Assembly: GCA_902728285.1 (NCBI GenBank)
Contig: CACVBU010000693.1
Location: 580,779-644,778, forward strand
From: Clytia hemisphaerica
Taxonomy: Eukaryota; Cnidaria; Hydrozoa; Leptothecata; Clytiidae
Length of the DNA: 64,000 bases
Direction of reading: 5' to 3'
Shown in pieces: positions 44,214-54,594 of this stretch. Both the position numbers and the translations under genes were made by a program. Position 1 is the first letter of the stretch, and every line of letters begins with the position of its first letter. Below the pieces are notes generated by a model. That model made no database searches and was not told the origin of the DNA. It saw only the letters and a program-made list of their open reading frames with translations.

Positions 44214-46707
44214 TCAAAGTTTTTGTTTCTTTTCCTCCACAAATGCTGATTTTTTCTCAATAGCAAAAGGGTCAAACTTTTTCTCCGACAGCAATTTTTC
44301 ATATCCATTATTAGACCTCTTTGACAGGATACGTTTCAAAGAGTGACGTCCACAACATATATACCATATGATAATGGCTATGGCAATGAATGGTGAAGCG
44401 AGGAATAGGATTAATCGTATGAATCTGATCAGAGCACCTCTTTCTGCTGGTACTACAGTCACAGTTGAGAGGTCAACATCGTCTGCCAGCCAGGGATGAA
44501 TGAACCTACACAATTTTGAAGATCTGCCAGAGCCTGTACAATTACCAGAGACAATAGTTTCATCGTGATGTGGATAGATCTCGAAATAGTTAGAAACCGG
44601 TGGAGCTTTATTTCTGATTGCCATAGCTGTTTCGAGGATGTCTTTGACGATTTCAGGGTGTTCGTCAGCTATGTTGTGTTCCTCCAGAATATCATTTTCC
44701 AAGTCAAAAAGTAATGTTTGAGGTCCGATTCGTTTAGCATATGCTTGGAACAAGAAATAATTCATGAACGAAGCTCGATGCATTTCTGCTTTTCGTTCAC
44801 CAAACAAGTAATCTAAGAAACGAGCAAACTTCTCATAAGGAACTCTTGGGAACCATTTCGGGTCTGTAGATTGTACATGATCAGCTACAGGTTCTATGTA
44901 ATAATAAGGATCTCTAATATCTCCTTGGATGAGCTTATATTTTCCTTTGATATAAGCAACCATGTTTTTCTTATCATGAGAATCTTTAGATGTGTAGACA
45001 TCAATGAGGACTTCATTTCTGGCGGGAGAACCAGTTTTCAAAGCCTCTGATTGGTCAATCCCATCAAAAGTGACATTTGTAGCCAAATCTTTTGCACCTG
45101 CCCACGATAAGAAGGTTGGCAACCAATCACTGATTTGCATCTTATGATGAAATTCTTGACCAGAGCCGTTCGTATATTTACCACTAAAATCGTGAACGAA
45201 TGCTGGAACTCGCACACCTCCTTCAAATTGATTTAATTTGCCTGAACGTAATGGTTGGTTTAGGCCACCGAATAATGTTGAACCGCCGTTATCAGAAGAA
45301 ACAACAATGATAGTATCTTCACCTACATTTTCTCTGGCAGCTTTGGTGATTTGACCAATACCAGCATCCAGACCAACCACCAAGCCACAGAATTGTCTTC
45401 TCCAAAGATGAGGGATGTGTAAGCATTTGGCTTCATACTCAGGATCTGGTTGCAAAGGTGAATGAGCTGCCGTGTAACTGACGTACAAGAATAACGGATT
45501 CTCCTGGAATTGAAACAAGAACAAGTTATTGTAGAATCTATAAAGGAAAACTATCGCCCGAAGTCCCTTGCGAGTACCTAGATTATTGGCGTGAATACCC
45601 CTGTCTCATCTGCGGCTATATTTAAAATCGAAAAGTCTAGTCTGACTAATTAAAGGTTTTATTTTTACATAAAGTTTTCCCGTTTCATATCAGACACATA
45701 TTTCATATTAGGACAGTGTCTGCCTATTGCTTTATTATGCTGATATAAACAAAAAATGTTTTTTTACTCTTTCTGACCAATCTTGCTCCACATCCTTGTC
45801 AATCCAATGTGAAAAAGCTTGTGAATTAAAACTGATGAGTAAGTAAACGATATCACTATCATTTAAAATCAAAACCTTTAATGTCAGAGAGCGCGAACAT
45901 AGGAACGGTGGACGATTTACTTTTCCCACTGGATGTTTTCCCAGCCCGATGGGTGTGTCAATCTATGAAAAGGATAACACCAGTTGATAGCAGGACACAA
46001 TATTGACCCTTTGTCCAGATTGACGGAATCCGACGAATATTACTTACTTTTTCTTTATGCTCTTCAATTTTCTTCACAGCTGCTGCCGTTTGTAGTTTAG
46101 TTGCATGTGTTTCATTCAGACTGTGCTTAAAAGTCTTATTCTCGTGTGCTTCTACCCAATCAAGACCATAGAAATCCCAAGGATCAAGCCACATGGATTT
46201 ATCGAAACTATCCAAATCCCATAACATGCTACCAGTATGAGATTCAAATCCACGACCAACTGGTGTTTGTTTCCATTGTGAATGTCCTAAATGCCATTTC
46301 CCAACCATGTGTGCTGAATAACCAGCTTTACGTAACAACTGAGGCATGGTCGGCATATCATCTGGAAGACCAGCCAAGGAACCAGGAAACATAGCGAATA
46401 TTAGACCAGTGTTTAATGCATATCGACCTGTCATTAGGGCAGCTCTAGATGGAGTACATGTTGGGTGAGTGTAATGGCTTTTCAGTTTAGTTCCCTCGTT
46501 AGCAATTCGATCGATATTTGGAGTTGGGATGGAAGTGTTTCCTTTAGTGTTGTAATCAAAATCTGCCCATCCGACATCATCCACTAGAATGTATATAATG
46601 TTTGGTCCTTTAGCATCAATATGCCCGATGATAGCCAGTAGAACCAGTAAAAGCAACCAAGATTGCATTGCACTTCTAATCTCTGATATTGGGGATTGTT
46701 TTTCCAT
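44214..46707 (-). CDS. arylsulfatase B-like enzyme with C-terminal membrane anchor
   Basis: Three exons (46048-46707, 45921-45962, 44214-45503) give 663 aa. Sulfatases of this group remove sulfate esters from glycosaminoglycans; ARSB acts on N-acetylgalactosamine-4-sulfate, but substrate cannot be read from sequence. Seen are a signal peptide (about 14-32), metal-binding Asp43-Asp44 in LVDDVGWAD, the formylglycine signature CTPSR with Cys84, GKWHLG (Lys137, His139), and the DNGGS motif in exon 3 with NQPLRSGK after it. Human ARSB is about 530 aa. The extra length is a C-terminal hydrophobic segment near 588-616 followed by Cys-Cys and a basic tail, which predicts a type I membrane protein. 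Exon 2 is only 42 nt and in frame, so exon 1 could also splice directly to exon 3. A splice acceptor ends one base before the AUG. Confidence 0.93.
45649..45882 (-). repeat. dispersed TTAAAGGTTTTATTTT element, copy B
   Basis: This is the inverted counterpart of 25392-25593, with ends ATTAAAGGTTTTATTTTT and AAAATCAAAACCTTTAAT, sharing GACAATCCAATGT-type and CGTTTCATATCAGACACATA segments with small differences. It lies between exons 2 and 3 of the ARSB-like gene, about 40 bp from exon 2. Confidence 0.75.
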
Positions 46708-46725
46708 TCTGAAAAATACAATTAA
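46708..46725 (-). promoter_or_regulatory. 3' splice acceptor 1 nt before the ARSB-like start
   Basis: The minus strand reads TTAATTGTATTTTTCAG and then A-ATG, so the acceptor AG (46709-46710) is one base from the start codon, the same layout as in COQ5. Confidence 0.55.
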
Positions 46726-47870
46726 AGAGATTTTTATTAAAATTTATCATTGTGATTACCAATGGAAACCCTTCTAAACTATAGAAATTGCGGCCTAAAA
46801 TTTCTCTGTTCGGGTAAAATACCGGAGAAAGGAGTGTATCGAATGAAACTATATAAGAAAGAGAAATTTCTTTTTCGTTTAATTTGAGCTACCACATGTC
46901 AATCAGTGCTTAAGATTACAACTCAATTTGACACAAATAAAAAAACCGTCGCCTGGCGAATTTTTCTACCAGAAGCCTAAAAAACGTTGATCATAAATGT
47001 TATATATTTACAGCATAATATACATCTAAGTCAACTTTGATCACTTTAATAGGTCAAACCGCCAGGCTTGCACCCACACAAAATGGTTCAAATACTTGAC
47101 AAAGCCAAATCATACACTATTACATACATGTGTATAACAGGCACAAAAAAAAATATCATCGAATACACAAATAAGATATCAGATTTCAAAAATCACACCA
47201 TATGTTGTGCAAAGGTCTTGTAGTTTTTGATTACGTGTATCTCACCATTTGCTTAATCATAACCTTTAGATGTGTCCATGCCATATGAGATTCTTAAAGT
47301 CCCCAAGTTGGGCCTTAATTAGACTAGTAGTTAACTACGTTTTTGTGTTTCGCAAATGCTCATTGCGTTTTTTAACAGCCTTATTGGTGCATAGAACCAC
47401 TGGCGGATTTAAGAGAGCAAGTACGTCGGAAACATGCAAAGGAGTGCAATGTTCATTAAAAGACAATGAAATTGAAATTACAAATCCTTCCCCTGATAAG
47501 TTCGACACAATCGACAGGGTCTAAAACCGCCTATGAAACGGCTAAACAGTGCATACGATGAAAAAAGTTTTCTCGGGAATTTAGCCGTTTTACGGTGTTT
47601 CAGCAAGTTCCTTGGTTTCAACAAAAAATTGTTAAATTTACCTCACTTTTTAATCATCTTTTTTGAAAAAACTTAAACTGCTGTGCTTTCTAACTAATCT
47701 CCTTTCTCTTACCAAGACTCTCGTTTCCACTTTCAAAGTTCTACAGTACAATTCAAAATGCCCTGATCACACAAAACCTTTAAGCAAGGAATTATAAGAG
47801 ACACTGGATAAATGACTCATAAAACGATGGAGAGCGACCATTGTATTTTCTTTGTTTCAGAAAACAATTG
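46726..47870. other. gene-free stretch
   Basis: No supported gene. The plus-strand frame 47270-47524 (84 codons) begins with a membrane-like segment and then turns polar, but it matches no family I know and has no neighbouring exons. Confidence 0.4.
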
Positions 47871-48514
47871 ATGTTCTAGCTATGTCCGCAAAGGACAACT
47901 GTCATGGCGGCTCAAATGTATCTGATTTTGAAAAATGTTTATTAATCTCATTTTAAAAAAGTTCTCTAGCGTTTTCTTTTCGTACCTTTGCAGGGAAAAA
48001 CTTTGAAAGTAAGGCTAGAATACGAAGTCGGATACATTTTGTTAAATCTAATGTGAGAAAAACATCATTAAACAAGGAAAATCAAACAAAATGCTTATAG
48101 TAACACGAGATATTCAATTGGGAATATCTTTCCAAAACTGTTACCACAAGAGCTAAAATTAACAAACATTAGACCTGAGCTTCTTGGTGTCACTGTGGTA
48201 TGAAAATCTTTTGGAGGCACGTGGTGGCAAGGTGGTTTTTTTTTGTGGTTAAAGTTTGAAAGTTTCCGGTGTCAGCATTAAATCTCTTATACACAACACA
48301 CATTTTTTACCTTTCTCACAACTTGAAACGTCATAACGACTTATAATTGGCAATTAAATAGAAGAATCTGACTCTCACGGGAAAGTTTTAAGTCTCTTTT
48401 GGGAATTGGATGAATGATTTTGATATAAAACGCAATTAAAATGTGTCGAAAAATCATTTAATCAGGGACGGAGAGTGAACAATAATATCATTACTGCGGA
48501 CATAGCTAGAACAT
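47871..48514. mobile_element. MITE with perfect 20-bp terminal inverted repeats
   Basis: ATGTTCTAGCTATGTCCGCA at 47871-47890 is matched exactly inverted at 48495-48514. The 600 bp between them has no coding capacity. The perfect ends suggest a fairly young insertion. I could not identify a target-site duplication. Confidence 0.85.
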
Positions 48515-48795
48515 GAGAAATCAGCAAAAATCAGGCACTTGTATATCTAGTGTATAATAAATCCTTGCTTTAAGTCAGTGCACTTTCCCCTTAGGCAGCA
48601 TTGTTAGTCTGGGTCATATCATTTTAGCCATTTTCTAGGTCTACAGAGTGATTCTAAGTAGACTTGTTAAAATGGTGAAAGTACCAATTTAATGGGGAAT
48701 TTCCTCAACCACGCAACAGCCACGCCCTCTTTATCCATTTCACTCAGCAATTTTTTTCTAATCGATATTCCAGACTCCAAAAATGAATCGATTAA

Positions 48796-48850
48796 TTATG
48801 GGGCCATCCACATAGTACGTACGCACAAAGGGGGGAGGGAGGTCTTCTCA
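48796..48850 (+). repeat. GGGGCCATCCACATAGTACG-type element fragment
   Basis: The phrase GGGGCCATCCACATAGTACG followed by a G-rich run (GGGGGGAGGGAGG) resembles the ends of a class of DNA-transposon remnants common in invertebrates. Only this one end is visible, so it is a fragment at best. Confidence 0.35.
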
Positions 48851-48934
48851 AAAGCGTATGTTTGCGTATTATGGACTTTTTGACGAAATTTGTATGGTTA
48901 AAAATTGTCATAATCTCAACAAGCAACATGCTGA

Positions 48935-49689
48935 ATGGACCTACCTAATGATTAACATCAGATGAAAATAAGTAAAAAGTGACAATAATTGTACAAAAAT
49001 TCAGAATGGAAAAATAAAGCTTGTGTGTTGAACAATGTAAAATGGTAAAAAGGAATGTCCCCAAATACGAAAATCACTTAAACCATTCAGACCCAAAAAA
49101 CCTTTTAAGCTGTTTTTGGCCCAAATTTGCCCAAAAAAAATTTCCTTAAAAATCTGGCTCCGTTCGGCATTGTCATTTTGCATCATTGTGCAAAAAATCA
49201 GAAAAAAAAAATGAGTCAACATTGAGAAATGCTATATTTTCTTATTTGGTTAAAGGGAATTTCCCCAAAATACGAAAATCCGTTTTTTAAGGCGAATAAG
49301 AATTTTCCGGGAAAAACCATTTCAGCCATTCTTTAGAGAATCTTGCCCTCCATCTTTGTACAAAAAATCAGAAAAAAGTAATGACAGAATTTAGCACAGA
49401 GTCCAAAAAACCCTATTTTTAGGCAGTTTTTGGCCCAAATTTGCACAAATATATTTTTTTTCGAAAATCGGGCTCCGACTCATTTTAGGCATTGCCATTT
49501 TGCATCATTGTGCAAAAAATCAGAAAAAAATAACGAGTCAACATTGAGAAAAGCTGGTAACAGACGGACGAACGGACGGACGAACGAACGGACGGACGGA
49601 CGGACGGACGGACGGACGGACGGACGGACGGACGGACGGACATGGGTTAATTTATAGAACCTCCACCGGGGCACCCAGAGGTAGGTCCA
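48935..49689 (+). mobile_element. TGGACCTACC family element, copy 3
   Basis: Ends TGGACCTACC and GGTAGGTCCA. The body repeats CATTGTGCAAAAAATCAGAA and TTTTGGCCCAAATTTG units also seen in copy 2. The tail AGCTGGTAACAGACGGACG is followed by a long (CGGA)n run at about 49563-49640, then GGGTTAATTTATAGAACCTC as in copy 1. The outer flank AGCAACATGCTGAA is shared with the matching end of copy 2, so the element may extend about 15-20 bp further on that side. Confidence 0.85.
49563..49640. repeat. (CGGA)n microsatellite
   Basis: About 19 tandem CGGA/CGAA units lie within copy 3 of the TGGACCTACC family. The homologous site is short in copy 1 and almost absent in copy 2. Confidence 0.9.
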
Positions 49690-49928
49690 AAAAGTCATTG
49701 TGAGAATTTCGCCATCTTTTGACTTTCGAGTCTATTCTATTTTTCTGTTGAGATCTTTCCCGATTGATTTCGGAGTGGTTTTCAGGCGGTTAAATTGGGT
49801 GAAGTACTTCTTTACCGACTGGAAAACAAACTGAAAAGGTCATAGCCCCAAAATTGGCTGAGATTTATTGCCATGAACGACGAAGCAAAATACATTAATT
49901 TTGCGTTTATCGACCCAGTGATATTCAT

Positions 49929-50010
49929 ATTGGAAGTTTAACGTGGCTTTAGCTAAAAACGTAAATCCAAACGTAAATCTCGTGATCCAAGCCACGATAA
50001 ACTTCCAATA
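49929..50010. repeat. hairpin with ~22-bp arms
   Basis: TATTGGAAGTTTAACGTGGC at the left is matched inverted by GCCACGATAAACTTCCAATA at the right with one mismatch. The loop of about 38 bp contains two AACGTAAATC units. Confidence 0.75.
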
Positions 50011-50903
50011 CATATTACATTAGTTTCAATTTTTAACAGAGAACCCGACTCCAAAAACAAAATTAGAATTGCCATTTCCTGTGTAGAATAAAACCAACTT
50101 GGCACGTAAAAGATTTTCGCATATTCATTAAAGATTTATGGACGTTCAAATCAAAGAAAGAGCTAAACTTCAAATTTCATCAACAAAATTACCAAAATTA
50201 TTTATTGTTTATCCTCTATTTCTTTTCTCTTTTTGAAAATGATCTAATTGCTATAATAAAGAATTTTTGACTAGGAGTTGAAGAACTATTGAAATGTAAA
50301 GAATCGTTTTCATGTTGACCTAATGAACTTCTACTACGGGCCGAGGGTCGAAATGGGCTCATGAAGGTTCAAAAATGGGAAATTTGATGTTTCTATCAGA
50401 TTCAGCTGTTAGGTTATTTGAACTCACTTCATGGCCTTTTTGACAAAAAAAGGTCATTTCAAGCATTTTCGTGCTGACGTTGGCATTGTGCCAGACAGTT
50501 TTTAAGAGTTTCGATAGTAGTACATCTATATAGTATATGGAATTGTTTGCTACTTGCCTATAACAATCCAAAAAATTCCTTTAACAATCAAATAAAATAA
50601 TTTCCGCTAAAAATCAAAATTTCCAAAAATTTGAGTGACAAAGCAAGCTGGACGACTAAAAAAGAACTCTGCGAGAAGTTTTTTCGTGAAAATGCGCCAG
50701 CTTGGTTTTGTCTTTTTTCAAAGTGGCTGTATCGCAGTACAATCCGCATTTTTGCGATCTTGGCGCTTTTGACTGTCATAGGAACTTTTGGATTGTAATA
50801 GGTAAGTACGATATCTTTCAAAGTATGAGATAAACGTTGTTTTGAAGGTTTAGGACAGATCATTTTAATTAGTAAATATTCATTTTTGTATATTAATGCT
50901 TCA
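50011..50903. other. gene-free stretch downstream of GPCR 1
   Basis: AT-rich sequence with no supported gene. It probably includes the 3' UTR of the minus-strand GPCR at 50904. Confidence 0.45.
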
Positions 50904-51896
50904 TCATTTTTTTCGTTGTCTAGTGTCAGAGGAAGCGCCAAAAAAATATTTGAATCCATTTCGTATTTCCACGTCTTTCCCGGCATAAAAAGCCACGTTT
51001 AAAATAGCCGTACAGCAACACGGGAACGTCGCTAGTTTCAAAAGTCTCGTAATACGGACCTCAAATCGAGGATCGCCGGGTGGTCCCGAATGATTGGTCA
51101 CTGTAATAAGAATAAATACAACCCCAAGGGGTAAAGAAGTCACGAAAATTAAAAAAATTAAAGCTCCAAGAAATACAACCACATTCTTCCGGTACTTCAC
51201 TTTAACGGGGCTTTCTGCCTTATAACCAATTTTTGATTTGATGTAAAATTCACGTATGATAAGTGCATATGTAACGATTATTATACAAAGTGGGATGAAA
51301 AACCCGAAAAGATATAATGCACTTTTGTAAAGTTGTACCGTCCAATGTTCGGCGCTGATACGTCTACAGAAACCATTGATTTTATCATATTTGAAAAACA
51401 TAAAATTCGGGGCCAGTGAAGCGAAATCTACTAACCAAAATGCGATGATGTGATAGACAAAATTTCGTTTGTCTTCTCTTAAAAATGGCTTCTTAATGAT
51501 ATGATAAAATTGAACATTCATGAAAGCTAGTGTTTGCATTGTTACAAATGCGGCAACCCAAAATACTGGTGCTCCTCTAACAAACCAACATATCAAATCG
51601 TTTCGTCGGATTGGAACCAAATCTTCCACGCTTCTATGGAAATAGATAACGAATGGTAAAGCACCGATATTCTGAATGATGTTTGAGATTCCCAAATTCA
51701 TCAAGAAGAAGTTAAATAAACTGTGCGAGATTTTTCGGCGTCGGTATAAATGAATGACGACAGAATTGATGAAAATTCCCAAAGTGATGACAAGTAGATT
51801 GACCGATATAAAAGCGATGGATATGGGTCTTTCGAAAGTTAATTCGTTCGTTATAAATTGCTTAGCTGTTGTTGAGTTGTTCCTGGCTAACTCCAT
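50904..51896 (-). CDS. rhodopsin-type G protein-coupled receptor, single exon
   Basis: An uninterrupted frame of 330 codons from ATG at 51896. The hydrophobic profile gives seven membrane segments, near residues 27-50 (ending in INSVVIHLYR), 61-83 (NFFLMNLG), 103-127, 146-163, 192-217, 240-266 and 282-304, with a short basic C-tail. An N-glycosylation site (NNST) precedes TM1. Asn in TM1 (FINSVV), LxxxD-like positions replaced by MNLGISN in TM2, Trp-Pro-like positions and NVAFY in TM7 (for NPxxY) place it in class A, although the DRY box at the end of TM3 is replaced by MNVQF. Cnidarians carry many such single-exon orphan receptors. The ligand is unknown. A decayed partial duplicate lies 400 bp upstream. 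Confidence 0.8.
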   Translation of the reverse strand: MELARNNSTTAKQFITNELTFERPISIAFISVNLLVITLGIFINSVVIHLYRRRKISHSLFNFFLMNLGISNIIQNIGALPFVIYFHRSVEDLVPIRRNDLICWFVRGAPVFWVAAFVTMQTLAFMNVQFYHIIKKPFLREDKRNFVYHIIAFWLVDFASLAPNFMFFKYDKINGFCRRISAEHWTVQLYKSALYLFGFFIPLCIIIVTYALIIREFYIKSKIGYKAESPVKVKYRKNVVVFLGALIFLIFVTSLPLGVVFILITVTNHSGPPGDPRFEVRITRLLKLATFPCCCTAILNVAFYAGKDVEIRNGFKYFFGASSDTRQRKK

Positions 51897-52304
51897 AATT
51901 TCAGACAAAAGAGTTGAAAATATGAACGAGAAGAAAATTTCCTTTCTTCGATGAGAAGCGCAAAGTAAAACGTTGTAAACAATACTACTGCAAATCGGAA
52001 ATTTCGTGAGTTATATTTTATAATAAATAGATGAGATAACAAATGAATAAAACGTTTAGATTCATTGATATCGATCAACCTTCATAAGAGTATTCCAATC
52101 AAAAAATTCTCTTCAAGAACGGTCGTGAAAGGCTAATCGATGATTATAATCAAAAGATAACGCTAGGAGGTCTGGAGGTATAGGATTCAACCATTGAATA
52201 AAGATCAGTCCTATCAACAACAAGAGTGACATTCCATGTCAGAGACATTGGAGAATCATAAAAAGAATTAAATTTTGGTTAAAATTTACAACAATTTCCG
52301 CCTA

Positions 52305-52440
52305 ACAAAATTCCAAACGCGATGGCAGGTAGATTGACCGACATAAAATTAATGGATATGGGTCTTTCGAAATTCAATTCATTCGTTATAAATAGGTCGG
52401 GGTGAGCTTGGATTATCTTTTGCTTGCTTCATAATTTCAG
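52305..52440 (-). pseudogene. relic of a duplicated GPCR N-terminus
   Basis: The plus-strand phrase TAGATTGACCGACATAAAA, then ATGGATATGGGTCTTTCGAA, TTCATTCGTTATAAAT and CATAATTTCAG, repeats in order the sequence at about 51795-51903 that encodes the first 40 residues of GPCR 1. Here it is broken by substitutions and indels and is not followed by the rest of the receptor. It marks an old tandem duplication of the receptor's 5' end. Confidence 0.75.
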
Positions 52441-53085
52441 TTAAAGAAGATAAAGGCTATACAAATAAAACTGATATTAGAGGTTAGACAAAATAAAATC
52501 AAAATCGTATTAAAAAATCAAATGTGATTAATTTTCAAAAAAATTGAGAAGAAAAAATAAACGAAAAAGCTAACTCGGGACTGATTTTCTTTTCTTTAAC
52601 TAATAAACGAAAGAACTGAAAAATTAGTAAAAACATTTCTTTTCGGACTACCCAGGAATGAAAAATGGACACACAAGAAATTTTGTGCCTAGCATATTGA
52701 AAAAAAGCCGCCGGAAAATTCTACACTACAGCTCTACAGTTAGCGAGAAAGCCATGGCCAGTGAATCGCTAAAGCTTTAAAAATTGAAATTAAAATTCGG
52801 TGAATAAGCTTTGGCAATTGAATTTTAGTCAATTTGAGGGTATTCAAACGATAAAATCGATTATCTAAAGCAAAATAGACAAATACTTTTCCAGAATAAT
52901 TTATATATTTTCGGGTTTTATTTTGGACTGAGAGGGGTGAACAGAACATTGGTTGGATAACGACACCCTTGTGGACTTTTGCAATTCGAGTACTGACCTC
53001 AAAATTTTTCACACAAGAATTTTTCATGAATCCTATCAAATTTTCTTTGCTTCTTCGATATATCTACGAGGCTCCCAAACTTTTT
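52441..53085. other. gene-free stretch between receptors
   Basis: No coding content is recognised. The minus-strand frame 52740-53039 is AT-rich and unlike any family I know. Confidence 0.4.
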
Positions 53086-53285
53086 ACTGGCGTGATTAGG
53101 AAATTTTTTTACGTGATTGTGTGATGAGAAGTCAAAACGTGATCGTGATTTGAAAAATATTTGAGCCGTGATACGTGATTTGGACTTTTTTCAAAGAGAT
53201 GCGTGATTATCCAAGTTTTTTGCTGATTTTCGTGATTGTGATTGAAGACAAAAAATTGTGTGATATCGTGATCAGAGTTACCCCC
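53086..53285. repeat. GTGAT-rich degenerate tandem repeat
   Basis: GTGAT or CGTGAT(T) occurs about a dozen times in 200 bp at irregular spacing (for example CGTGATTGTGTGATGAG, CGTGATCGTGATT, GTGATACGTGATTTGG). It ends near GATCAGAGTTACCCCC. It is non-coding and probably part of a dispersed repeat. Confidence 0.55.
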
Positions 53286-53375
53286 ATCTAAAAACCTGAA
53301 ACAAATAAAAGCTACAGACGATAAAATAAGGAATACAATTTAATATGTTAGTAATTCAATAAACGTTCCCGAATT

Positions 53376-54167
53376 TTAATCTTTCAAACTTTTAAACTTT
53401 CTGAAAAGATTTCGAGCTGCTTTTAACATCTCTGAGAGTAGATCTGTGGTAACGAGTACTTTAATCGTAGAAATTTTAGCGAGACTAATTTTAGCGTTTT
53501 GGCGAGTTTTCCCTATTTTCGCTAAAATGAATCTCGCTAAAACATGCCGAATGGACAGATCGCTAAAATTTATCCGCACGAAATGTATCGTGATTTTCCC
53601 CAAGACAACAATAGTGATACAGGTTGCAGTTCGTAAAACAACGAGGAATATTAACGTACCACGGTTCGCGAAAAACACATTGCGTGTTGTGATTCTGATA
53701 ACGTTATCAATCAAAGATAGACAACAAAAGACGACTGCACAAAAAAGAACTGAGATGGAAACGGTAATATTAATTCTACGTTTGTAGACTAATTCGTTAT
53801 ACCGTAAAGGGTATTTGACAGCAATGAACCGGTCTACCACAATTAAAATTGTGACAAACATTGATGAGGCGTTGAAAATATATACAAGTAGCCACAGCCA
53901 TTTAATAACTGTTTGGTTGCCAATGCTATTTAAGCCAACTGCGTAAAGGTTTTTTAGAACTATTAAGATGCATTGTATCGAATCAACGCCTGATAATATC
54001 CGAATCAATTGATACTGATTTTCATCATTCACTCGTGGTTTGTAAATAACCCACTGTAGAATATCATGAAAGAGTAAAACGATCATATCAATAATGATAA
54101 AAACTATAGCAAATGTTGAATAGGGTTCTGTATCGTTTTCGGGAACGTGCGATGTGAAATTCAACAT
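53376..54167 (-). pseudogene. truncated rhodopsin-type GPCR disrupted after TM5
   Basis: From ATG at 54167 a 263-codon frame begins with MLNFTSHVPENDTE (two N-glycosylation sites) and encodes five membrane segments. TM3 ends in IVVDRFIAVKYPLRY, a good class A DRF/DRY box with the usual KYPLRY loop. TM5 ends near HFVRI. The frame then runs through a palindromic insert (53473-53543) encoding ARFILAKIGKTRQNAKISLAKI, and stops after a short basic tail without TM6 or TM7. I see no TM6-TM7 sequence downstream. The remaining frame is open, so it could still be transcribed, but it cannot make a normal receptor. Confidence 0.75.
53473..53543. mobile_element. palindromic insert in a GPCR reading frame
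   Basis: ATTTTAGCGAGACTAATTTT continuing AGCG at the left pairs with CGCTAAAATGAATCTCGCTA continuing AAAC at the right (two or three mismatches in 24 bp). The motif CGCTAAAATT recurs again at about 53561, so the element may extend to about 53570. It is small enough to be a MITE or foldback insert that kept the frame open by chance. Confidence 0.7.
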
Positions 54168-54594
54168 GATGGAGATCACTTGACAACACTGTTATTTCTC
54201 AGCAAATCCAAAGCCAGCCACACAAAAATGGCTATCATTAAGAGTATATTTGAAATGAGATTTCGTTAAATAAAGATGGCGGCTTTTTCAATAATAAAAA
54301 AGGGTGTTAAAACTAAGATCGTATTAAAAAATTAGGAAAAACAGCCATGTTTACTGGTCCCTTGCCAAAAATTGTGTACCGTATCGCTTTTTCTAGTTGT
54401 TTTTATCATCGGTTTAATTGATTAATCAAAACCTTCCTTCCAAAGAGGTTTTTTGTGTTGGTTTGATTGTAATATGTGAAACCGCCTAAAGTGAATTTAT
54501 TGATTGATCTACCGTTGTTCGATAAAGTTAAAAAAAGAAAAGCTTTTAGCGATTTTGAAACTGAATTTCTCTATCTCTATATTAAAAAACTTCA
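54168..54594. other. gene-free stretch
   Basis: Upstream flank of the truncated receptor. Nothing further is recognised. Confidence 0.4.

Noticed and set aside
45735-45929. 64-codon minus-strand frame inside the sulfatase intron
   Set aside because: It lies within the dispersed repeat copy B and reads across it by chance; only its first part overlaps the real microexon and in the wrong frame.
47270-47524. 84-codon plus-strand frame as a gene
   Set aside because: No homology recognised, no partner exons, and the start context is weak.
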